Below are positions 7,350-12,418 of a stretch of DNA of 12,418 nt, one piece after another. Origin of the DNA: Clostridium sp. (GTDB taxonomy: Bacteria; Bacillota_A; Clostridia; Lachnospirales; Lachnospiraceae); contig JAMPAW010000100.1 of assembly GCA_023666975.1 (NCBI GenBank), forward strand, positions 1 through 12,418, written 5' to 3'. The notes beneath the pieces were generated by a model. It was not told the DNA's origin and ran no database searches. It saw only the letters and a program-made list of their open reading frames with translations. The stretch's first letter is position 1, and every line of letters starts with the position of its first letter. Position numbers and translations under genes: made by a program.

Positions 7350-7378
7350 TTGAATTACTAGGGAGTTTATGATAAAAT
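7350..7378 (+). promoter_or_regulatory. SigA-type promoter with extended -10
   Basis: TTGAAT at 7350-7355 (-35; 4 of 6 to TTGACA) is separated by exactly 17 nt from TAAAAT at 7373-7378 (-10; 5 of 6 to TATAAT). TG at 7370-7371 gives the extended -10 TGnTAAAAT. Predicted transcription start is around 7385, about 30 nt before the TTG start of the small gene. It is the best promoter match seen in the window. Confidence 0.65.
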
Positions 7379-7417
7379 TAAAAAAGAGAAAGTTATTCAT
7401 ATAAGGGGGGATTGGAG

Positions 7418-7651
7418 TTGGAGACAAATAGACTGACTTGGAAGGAGATACAAGAACAATATCCTGATCAATGGCTGGGGCTGATAGATGTAGAATATGA
7501 AATAGATAGTCATGCCTCTATAAAAACAGCTGTGGTTGGCTATGTAGGCAGACAAAAAAGTGAGTTGACAAAAATGATGCTTAGGGGAGAGTGTGTTTCG
7601 AGATATACAACACCGGATAATGTGTTTCAGTTAGGTACCATAGTAATTTAA
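7418..7651 (+). CDS. Small conserved-looking hypothetical protein (77 aa, TTG start)
   Basis: A 77-residue acidic soluble protein with L-T-W-K-E-I at residues 6-11, Y-P-D-Q-W-L-G-L-I-D-V at 15-25, A-V-V-G-Y-V-G at about 39-45, and Y-T-T-P-D-N-V-F-Q-L-G near the end. The layout resembles a family of short uncharacterised bacterial proteins beginning W-x-E-I-x-x-x-Y-P-x-Q-W that I recall from Clostridia. I cannot name a function. There is no signal peptide or membrane segment. Two TTG codons are possible starts, 7412 and 7418. The run AAGGGGGG at 7403-7410 is 1 nt from the first and 7 nt from the second, so 7418 is chosen. A promoter at 7350 and a terminator at 7850 suggest separate transcription from the flanking polysaccharide genes. 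It looks like an inserted passenger gene rather than a sugar enzyme. Confidence 0.65.
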   Translation: METNRLTWKEIQEQYPDQWLGLIDVEYEIDSHASIKTAVVGYVGRQKSELTKMMLRGECVSRYTTPDNVFQLGTIVI

Positions 7652-7665
7652 TACTGAGTGCTACG

Positions 7666-7806
7666 ATGTTTCAAAATCTAATTTATGAGATAGATGATAA
7701 TAGTCATAAGCTGAATATAACGATTCCAGAAGGTGAGAGTGAAATCAGGAATATTCGAATTGAGGATTCGCAAGGAAAACTACATGTGTTAAGCGCTTCT
7801 ATATAG
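7666..7806 (+). CDS. Possible 46-codon hypothetical protein
   Basis: ATG 7666 to TAG 7804-7806 encodes 46 residues, acidic and beta-strand-like. It begins M-F-Q-N-L-I-Y-E-I-D-D and includes L-N-I-T-I-P-E-G-E and I-R-I-E-D-S-Q-G-K. It starts 14 bp after the 77-codon gene in a different frame, and the pair would share the promoter at 7350. The ribosome site is poor (only GAG at 7656-7658 is near), and TAA 7618-7620 closes the frame upstream. The reading shows no homology I recognise. It may be a genuine small partner, the tail of a frameshifted gene, or non-coding. The stop codon lies inside a 14-bp palindrome. Confidence 0.35.
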   Translation: MFQNLIYEIDDNSHKLNITIPEGESEIRNIRIEDSQGKLHVLSASI

Positions 7807-7809
7807 AAG
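7796..7809. repeat. Perfect 14-bp palindrome
   Basis: CTTCTATATAGAAG is its own reverse complement with no spacer. It overlaps the TAG stop (7804-7806) of the 46-codon ORF and a second 8-bp palindrome AAGCGCTT at 7791-7798. Its form suits a dimeric DNA-binding protein, but no such regulator is in the window. Confidence 0.5.
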
Positions 7810-7849
7810 TTGGAAGAAGGTGATGGAGGGAAGCGCAGGTATTTTATTG

Positions 7850-7884
7850 AGAGGCTCTGTGAGAAATCAGGGGGCTTCTTTTTT
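7850..7884 (+). terminator. Likely intrinsic terminator of the small-gene island
   Basis: Left arm AGAGGCTCT (7850-7858) pairs with right arm GGGGCTTCT (7871-7879) as nine base pairs including three G-U wobbles, around a 12-nt loop. The right arm runs into a T-run ending at 7884. The wobbles weaken the stem, but the U-tract is clean and the position between the small ORFs and hddA is apt. It could also act as an attenuator for the downstream heptose operon. Confidence 0.5.
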
Positions 7885-7923
7885 GTGTGAGAAAAACAGA
7901 TAATAAGGAGCTTATATAAAAAA

Positions 7924-8910
7924 ATGATTATCACAAGAACTCCCTTTCGTGTGAGCTTTTGCGGTGGTGGCAGTGATCTGCCAGCCTTTTATGAGAAACA
8001 TGGAGGGTGTGTACTGAGCACGGGGATACAAAAATATATGTATTTATCAGTTCACCCGGCATTTGACCCTGCTGAAACCGTGCTAAAATATTCACAGACG
8101 GAGCAGGTCAGGGATTACAGCGAGATAGAACATAAATATTTTCGGTGTATTTTAGAAAAATTCGGACTAAAGGGTGTGGAAATTACGAGTACGGCAGATG
8201 TGCCTGCCGGGACGGGACTGGGCTCATCCAGCGCCTTTACGGTAGGTCTGCTCCATGTACTCTATAGCTATACTGGAAAATTTGTGTCAAGGGAGCGGCT
8301 GGCGGAAGAAGCCTGCCGCACAGAAATCGTTGATCTGGGGCAGCCGATTGGCAAGCAGGATCAGTACGCTGCAGCGTTTGGCGGATTAAATTTCTATTCC
8401 TTTAACCGGGATGGAAGTGTGGCGGTGGAGCCGGTAATTATGCAGGAGGAATCTTTTGAAAAGCTGGAGCATAATCTTATGCTTTTCTATACTGGCAGTG
8501 TCCATTCTGCTTCGGATATCCTGAGAGAGCAGGGAAAGAATGTCACGGAAGGGGAAAAAGAGCAGGGACAGCTTCGGATGTGTCAGATGACCCGGGATTT
8601 AAGGGAGGCATTACAGAACAATTCTGTTGATACACTGGGAGAAATACTGGATGAGAGCTGGAAAATTAAACGAACACTGGCCAGCGGTATCAGCAATCCC
8701 CTGATTGATGAGAATTATGACAGGGCAAAAAGGCTTGGGGCTGTCGGTGGAAAGCTTCTGGGTGCAGGAGGGGGCGGATTTTTGCTTTTCTATGTGCCGG
8801 AAAAAGAACAGGGGCGCCTGCGGCGCGGGATACAGCTGCAGGAAATGAATTTCAGCATGGATCGTCAGGGTTCATCGGTAATCTATGTGGGACAGAAGTT
8901 AAGGAGATAA
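7924..8910 (+). CDS. hddA: D-glycero-alpha-D-manno-heptose-7-phosphate kinase (GHMP family)
   Basis: A 328-residue cytoplasmic GHMP kinase. It phosphorylates C1 of D-glycero-D-manno-heptose 7-phosphate to give the alpha 1,7-bisphosphate, the second step of GDP-heptose synthesis. The N-terminus has T-P-F-R-V-S-F-C-G-G-G-S-D-L-P (residues 6-20), diagnostic for HddA and close sugar kinases. The ATP-binding motif P-A-G-T-G-L-G-S-S-S is at 94-103. Q-P-I-G-K-Q-D-Q-Y-A-A-A-F-G-G follows, with the acidic residue of this family's active site. The third GHMP motif G-A-G-G-G-G-F is at 280-286. Length is normal. Neighbouring gmhA, gmhB and hddC functions make the assignment firm. AAGGAG at 7905-7910 lies 13 nt before ATG 7924, a rather long spacing. 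Sequence is clearly richer in GC than the glycosyltransferase block. Confidence 0.93.
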   Translation: MIITRTPFRVSFCGGGSDLPAFYEKHGGCVLSTGIQKYMYLSVHPAFDPAETVLKYSQTEQVRDYSEIEHKYFRCILEKFGLKGVEITSTADVPAGTGLGSSSAFTVGLLHVLYSYTGKFVSRERLAEEACRTEIVDLGQPIGKQDQYAAAFGGLNFYSFNRDGSVAVEPVIMQEESFEKLEHNLMLFYTGSVHSASDILREQGKNVTEGEKEQGQLRMCQMTRDLREALQNNSVDTLGEILDESWKIKRTLASGISNPLIDENYDRAKRLGAVGGKLLGAGGGGFLLFYVPEKEQGRLRRGIQLQEMNFSMDRQGSSVIYVGQKLRR

Positions 8911-8912
8911 AA

Positions 8913-9866
8913 ATGCAGAATATACTAATTACCGGGGGAGCGGGGTTTATCGGCGCAAACTTGGCCGCAAAACTGACAGAGCTGGGATACCGGGTGGTAT
9001 GCGTGGACAATTTTACTCTGGGAAGCAGGGATAATGTGTCCCGTTTGCTGGGAAATGAAAATTTTGAGCTGTGTGAGCTGGACGCAACAAATAAAGAAGA
9101 GCTGGAAAAGCTGATGGCGATTCAGAAAACAGATATGGTGTTTCATCTGGCAGCAAATTCCGACATACAGAAAAGTGGGAAAACGCCAAAGATTGATCTG
9201 GACAATACATTTCTCACAACCGCATCTGTGCTGGAGGCGATGCGTGCAAACAATATAAAGCAGATATTTTTTGCTTCCACCTCCGCTGTTTATGGGGAAA
9301 AGCCGGGAATCAGACTGAAAGAGGATACGGGAGGCCTGCAGCCGATTTCCTATTATGGTGGGGCGAAGCTGGCTTCCGAGGCGATGATATCTGCCTATGC
9401 GTATATGAACGATATGAAAGCAACGATTTTCCGCTTTGCAAATGTAATTGGCCCGGGACTGACCCATGGGGTAATTTTTGATTTTATTCGAAAGCTTAGG
9501 GAGAATCCGAAACGGCTGGAAATATTGGGCGATGGAACGCAGAAAAAGCCATACATTCATGTTGCGGATTTATTGAATGCAATGTTGCAGGTGACAGGGG
9601 AGTCTGCCGACGGTGTAGAAATCTATAATGTGGGAGTGGATTCCGATACGACGGTCACGGAGATTGCAGACATTGTATGTGAAAATATGGGACTAAAAGG
9701 AGTGGAGTACCAGTATACCGGGGGAAGCCGGGGATGGAAGGGAGATGTCCCTTCTTTTTCTTATAACCTGGATAAAATCCATGCCAAAGGCTGGCGGGCG
9801 GACCATACATCCAATGAGGCTGTCAGGGATACGGTGGCGGCCGTGCTGAATGGGGGCGGATTATGA
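8913..9866 (+). CDS. NAD-dependent nucleotide-sugar epimerase/dehydratase (extended SDR)
   Basis: A 317-residue extended SDR of the UDP-glucose 4-epimerase/dehydratase type. The NAD-binding motif G-G-A-G-F-I-G is at residues 8-14, followed by V-V-C-V-D-N-F at about 28-34. The acidic residue there at the second strand end indicates NAD(H). The active site shows S-T-S-A-V-Y-G at 122-128 and Y-Y-G-G-A-K (Tyr148, Lys152). An R-F-A-N-V-I-G-P-G segment and a Y-I-H-V-A-D-L loop are typical of nucleotide-sugar SDRs. It sits between hddA and the hddC-gmhB fusion, so its substrate may be GDP-heptose or a derivative (for example a 4-keto or epimerised heptose). A generic GalE-like role is the alternative. 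It begins 2 bp after hddA with AAGGAG at 8901-8906, and its stop overlaps the next start in ATGA. Confidence 0.87.
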   Translation: MQNILITGGAGFIGANLAAKLTELGYRVVCVDNFTLGSRDNVSRLLGNENFELCELDATNKEELEKLMAIQKTDMVFHLAANSDIQKSGKTPKIDLDNTFLTTASVLEAMRANNIKQIFFASTSAVYGEKPGIRLKEDTGGLQPISYYGGAKLASEAMISAYAYMNDMKATIFRFANVIGPGLTHGVIFDFIRKLRENPKRLEILGDGTQKKPYIHVADLLNAMLQVTGESADGVEIYNVGVDSDTTVTEIADIVCENMGLKGVEYQYTGGSRGWKGDVPSFSYNLDKIHAKGWRADHTSNEAVRDTVAAVLNGGGL

Positions 9867-11236
9867 TCGGAAATGTTGTGGGCGACCGTTATATTGCAGT
9901 GATTCAGGCCGGGGGAAAAGGAACAAGAATGCGTGAACTGACAAAGGACAGGATTCCCAAGCCTCTTTTGCGATTAAATGGAAAGCCGATGCTTCAATGG
10001 CAGATTGAGAACATTTCCCGCTATGGGATTCAGGATTTTGTGATTATTGTCGGACATCTCGGAGAGAAAATCCAGGAATATTTTGGTGATGGATCCGCCT
10101 ATGGTGTACACATTGCGTATATAGCAGAAGAGACCGATTGTCCTCTTGGATCTGCCGGCGCCCTATATTATCTCAAGCAATGGCTTTGCGGCAGGAATGT
10201 GTTTTTGGTATATGGTGATATAATCTTTGATATTGCACTGGAAAGGATGCTTGCTTTTCACGAATCTATGGGTGGGAAGGCAACGCTTCTCGTTCACCCC
10301 AATGCGCATCCTTATGATTCGGATCTGGTGATTTTGGATGCATCAGGAAAAGTGGCTGGTTTTGATGAAAAGGGAAGCAGGCGGGATTATTTGTATGAAA
10401 ACATAGTAAATGCAGGGATCTATATACTTACGGCAGATGTGATTGAGACGGTTCAACGGCCGGTAAGGCTGGATTTTGAGAAGAACGTTTTAAAAGAATT
10501 GATACAGAAGGGACAAGTATATGGATACCGGACGCCGGAATATGTAAAAGATGCAGGAACGCCGGAGAGGTTTTCTTCCGTGTCTTATGCGCAGAGGGAG
10601 GGGCTTTTGGAAGCAAAAAACCTTGCATATAAACAAAAGTGCATCTTTTTGGACAGGGACGGCACTCTCAATGTTTACCGGGGGCTTATTACAGAAACAG
10701 AACAGATCGAACTGGAGGAGGGGGCTGCTGCTGCCGTTCGCAGGATTAACCAGTCGGAATATCTGGTAATCGTTGTGACCAACCAGCCTGTAGTGGCCCG
10801 TGGTATGTGTAGCATAGAAGATGTGGAAAATATTCATAAAAAGCTGTCGGTTTTGCTTGGTGTTCAGGGAGCTTTTCTGGATGATATTATGTTTTGTCCG
10901 CATCACCCGGATAAAGGATATCCAGAGGAAAATCCGGCGTACAAGATTTTATGTAACTGTAGAAAACCGGGAACCGCGATGATAGAGAAAATGGCAGAGA
11001 AGTATCATATTGACTTGTCACAGTCTTATATGATTGGGGATACCACGACGGATATACAGACGGGAATAAACGCGGGTCTTAAAACGGTACTGCTTCAAAC
11101 GGGGGAGGCCGGGAAAGATGGAAAATATGAAGTAAAACCGGATATGATAAGTGCGAATCTGCTGGATGCGGTAGAGGAAATTCTGGGACAGAATAGTAAT
11201 CTTGAAAACGAGGAAATATGTAATGGTGGATTATAA
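9863..11236 (+). CDS. HddC-GmhB fusion: heptose 1-phosphate guanylyltransferase + heptose 1,7-bisphosphate phosphatase
   Basis: A 457-residue two-domain enzyme. Residues 11 to about 245 form a nucleotidyltransferase: Q-A-G-G-K-G-T-R-M at 15-23, I-P-K-P-L at 31-35, a G-S-A-G-A segment, and Gly118-Asp119 as metal-binding site. This matches HddC, which joins GTP and D-glycero-alpha-D-manno-heptose 1-phosphate to give GDP-heptose. Residues 258-450 form a histidinol-phosphatase-type HAD domain. They show L-D-R-D-G-T with nucleophile Asp264 and acid/base Asp266, V-V-T-N-Q-P, the zinc motif C345-x-H347...C364-x-C366, R-K-P-G-T, and G-D-T-T-T-D from Asp393. This matches GmhB, which removes the C7 phosphate. 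The fusion thus joins two consecutive steps, with the later step at the N-terminus. It starts by a 4-base ATGA overlap with the SDR gene, and its end overlaps gmhA by 14 bases. Confidence 0.92.
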   Translation: MIGNVVGDRYIAVIQAGGKGTRMRELTKDRIPKPLLRLNGKPMLQWQIENISRYGIQDFVIIVGHLGEKIQEYFGDGSAYGVHIAYIAEETDCPLGSAGALYYLKQWLCGRNVFLVYGDIIFDIALERMLAFHESMGGKATLLVHPNAHPYDSDLVILDASGKVAGFDEKGSRRDYLYENIVNAGIYILTADVIETVQRPVRLDFEKNVLKELIQKGQVYGYRTPEYVKDAGTPERFSSVSYAQREGLLEAKNLAYKQKCIFLDRDGTLNVYRGLITETEQIELEEGAAAAVRRINQSEYLVIVVTNQPVVARGMCSIEDVENIHKKLSVLLGVQGAFLDDIMFCPHHPDKGYPEENPAYKILCNCRKPGTAMIEKMAEKYHIDLSQSYMIGDTTTDIQTGINAGLKTVLLQTGEAGKDGKYEVKPDMISANLLDAVEEILGQNSNLENEEICNGGL

Positions 11237-11795
11237 AAGTGATATTAGAAAATATATCGAAATGGAGAGAGAAGCGCTGACTTCCTTACCAGTAGAGGAT
11301 ATCAATCAGGTAATGAATGTCTTAGAGCAGGCAAGGCTGGATGGAAGACGTGTTTTTATTTGCGGAAATGGTGGCAGCGCATCCACAGCGTCCCATTTTG
11401 AATGTGATTTTAATAAGGGAGTCAGCTATGAGCAGGATGTAAAATATGATTTTGAGTGTCTCAGTGACAATGTGCCCATGATGATGGCAATTGCAAATGA
11501 TATCGGATATGAAGATGTCTTTCTGGTGCCGCTTAAAAACAAATTGAAGCCAAAGGATGTAGTGATCGGCATTTCCGGGAGCGGGAATTCCGAGAATGTG
11601 GTGAGGGCACTGGAATACGCAAATGAACGGGGAGCAGAAACGATTGCCCTTGTAGGATATGATGGCGGAAAGCTGAAAAAGCTTGCAAAGTACCATGTAC
11701 ATGTGAATATAGAGAACATGCAGATTACGGAGGATCTGCATTTGGTGCTGGATCATATGATGATGTATATTTTGTCTGGAATGAAAGGGTGCTGA
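11223..11795 (+). CDS. gmhA: Sedoheptulose 7-phosphate isomerase (SIS domain)
   Basis: A 190-residue SIS-domain isomerase. It converts sedoheptulose 7-phosphate to D-glycero-D-manno-heptose 7-phosphate, the entry step of heptose synthesis. Visible motifs are F-I-C-G-N-G-G-S-A-S at residues 45-54 (phosphate loop), A-S-H-F-E-C-D at 56-62, I-S-G-S-G-N-S-E-N-V, and E-D-L-H-L-V-L-D-H at 170-178. Compared with E. coli GmhA, His58 and His178 correspond to the two zinc-linked histidines. Asp62 and Glu170 stand where E. coli has Glu65 and Gln172. The frame stays open upstream to a TTG at 11202, but ATG 11223 is preferred. It has GAGG at 11210-11213 with 9-nt spacing and gives the family's usual length. 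It overlaps the hddC-gmhB gene by 14 bases, implying translational coupling. Confidence 0.9.
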   Translation: MVDYKSDIRKYIEMEREALTSLPVEDINQVMNVLEQARLDGRRVFICGNGGSASTASHFECDFNKGVSYEQDVKYDFECLSDNVPMMMAIANDIGYEDVFLVPLKNKLKPKDVVIGISGSGNSENVVRALEYANERGAETIALVGYDGGKLKKLAKYHVHVNIENMQITEDLHLVLDHMMMYILSGMKGC

Positions 11796-11796
11796 A

Positions 11797-12418
11797 ATGA
11801 AAATTTTGGTTACGGGAGCAAATGGATATCTTGGACAAGGTATTGTTAGCCAATTGCTTGATCGTGGGCATGAGGTTATTGCAACAGATTTTTCAGTCAG
11901 TTATGTCGATGTAAGAGCAAAGAGAATTTCTTGTGATTTATTTGCGATTGATTCGCCTGATGCATATTTTGGGTTTCCTGAAGTCATATTGCATTTGGCT
12001 TGGAGAGATGGATTTGTTCATAATTCGGTTGCACATATAAAAGATTTACCCAAACATTACATTTTTCTAAAAAGAGTAATCGAAGAAGGGGTAAAGCAGC
12101 TGGTTGTGATGGGAAGTATGCATGAGGTGGGATTTTTTGAGGGAAGCATCAACGAAGATACACCTACGAATCCTTCGAGTTTATATGGAATAAGCAAAAA
12201 TGCATTAAGACAGTCGATTACATTGCTATGCAAAGATAATGATACAATTTTACAGTGGTTGAGAGGATATTATATAGTTGGAAATTCAGAATTTGGAGCT
12301 TCAATTTTTTCTAAAATAGTGCAGGCTGAAAAGGACGGAAAGGATACGTTTCCATTTACATCTGGTCAGAACCAGTGGGATTTTCTGGATTATGAAGAAT
12401 TTTGCAATCAAGTAGTGG
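11797..12418 (+). CDS. NAD-dependent epimerase/dehydratase-like SDR, 3' truncated by window edge
   Basis: An open frame from ATG 11797, immediately after the gmhA stop (TGAAATG), runs off the right edge with 207 residues visible. M-K-I-L-V-T-G-A-N-G-Y-L-G-Q-G at residues 1-15 is the Rossmann glycine motif. V-I-A-T-D-F follows the second strand. I-L-H-L-A-W-R-D and V-M-G-S-M-H-E-V supply the usual strand-4 and catalytic Ser/Thr region. S-S-L-Y-G-I-S-K-N carries the Y-x-x-x-K pair. The sequence diverges more from GalE than the SDR at 8913 does, and W-R-D after the fourth strand is seen in various reductase-like SDRs. A role as a reductase or epimerase finishing a heptose or deoxysugar nucleotide is plausible but unproven. 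Composition falls back toward AT-rich, unlike gmhA. The ribosome site would be AAAGGGTG at 11784-11791. Confidence 0.8.
   Translation, partial: MKILVTGANGYLGQGIVSQLLDRGHEVIATDFSVSYVDVRAKRISCDLFAIDSPDAYFGFPEVILHLAWRDGFVHNSVAHIKDLPKHYIFLKRVIEEGVKQLVVMGSMHEVGFFEGSINEDTPTNPSSLYGISKNALRQSITLLCKDNDTILQWLRGYYIVGNSEFGASIFSKIVQAEKDGKDTFPFTSGQNQWDFLDYEEFCNQVV

Noticed and set aside
7899..7904. GATAAT as a -10 box for the hddA operon
   Set aside because: No -35-like sequence 16-18 bases upstream (the position falls in the terminator T-run), and it would leave almost no leader before the ribosome site.
7704..7934. 76-codon minus-strand frame across the small-gene island and hddA start
   Set aside because: It runs through the terminator hairpin and hddA leader, is Ser/Phe/Ile-rich without motifs, and lacks a plausible ribosome site.
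8925..9560. 211-codon open frame on the minus strand inside the SDR gene
   Set aside because: It is antisense to a gene with clear SDR motifs, its own translation is Cys/His/Ile-rich without any family pattern, and it has no promoter or ribosome site. It is a shadow frame.
10490..10906. 138-codon minus-strand frame over the HddC-GmhB fusion
   Set aside because: Antisense to the HAD catalytic region with no recognisable motifs; composition typical of a reverse-frame artefact.
11202..11222. Upstream TTG start for GmhA adding seven residues
   Set aside because: No ribosome site at suitable spacing for TTG 11202, whereas ATG 11223 has GAGG nine bases upstream and gives the usual protein length.
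11322..11756. 144-codon minus-strand frame over gmhA
   Set aside because: Antisense to conserved SIS motifs; no independent coding evidence.
1..12418. CRISPR arrays, tRNA or rRNA genes, insertion-sequence transposases
   Set aside because: Looked for and not seen: no regularly spaced repeats, no cloverleaf or rRNA-like stretches, and no transposase motifs or terminal repeats.

Overview
The window is an interior stretch of a cell-surface polysaccharide (capsule/exopolysaccharide) biosynthesis locus. All recognisable genes lie on the + strand. The AT-rich coding, strong AGGAG-type ribosome binding sites, EpsG-type polymerase and EpsL/PglC-like priming transferase suggest a Gram-positive anaerobe of the Clostridia, most likely Lachnospiraceae. 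That placement is inferred from gene style; no rRNA or other marker is present.

Layout. (1) 1-835: the 3' end of a priming phosphoglycosyl transferase, then a NeuD/PglD-type acyltransferase. (2) 838-6362: a visibly AT-rich block with a GT4 glycosyltransferase, a rhamnosyltransferase-like GT2, a second GT2, a multi-membrane-span EpsG/Wzy-type polymerase, a 338-bp non-coding gap with dyads and possible gene debris, and another GT2 whose start lies in an 18-bp tandem duplication. (3) 6377-7342: a GT2 with an altered DDGS motif. (4) 7343-7923: a small island with a good extended -10 promoter, a 77-codon TTG-started small gene, a possible 46-codon ORF, a perfect 14-bp palindrome and a likely intrinsic terminator. 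(5) 7924-11795: a tightly packed, more GC-rich GDP-heptose operon: hddA, a sugar-nucleotide SDR, an hddC-gmhB fusion and gmhA. (6) 11797-end: a second SDR, truncated by the window edge.

How the genes work together. GmhA, HddA and the GmhB and HddC domains supply all four steps from sedoheptulose 7-phosphate to GDP-D-glycero-alpha-D-manno-heptose. The two SDRs may modify this or another nucleotide sugar. The priming transferase would load the first sugar on undecaprenyl phosphate, up to five glycosyltransferases would extend the repeat unit, and the EpsG-like protein would polymerise it outside the membrane. No Wzx flippase or Wzz/tyrosine-kinase regulators are in the window. They presumably lie outside it. 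The glycan structure itself is not deducible from sequence alone.
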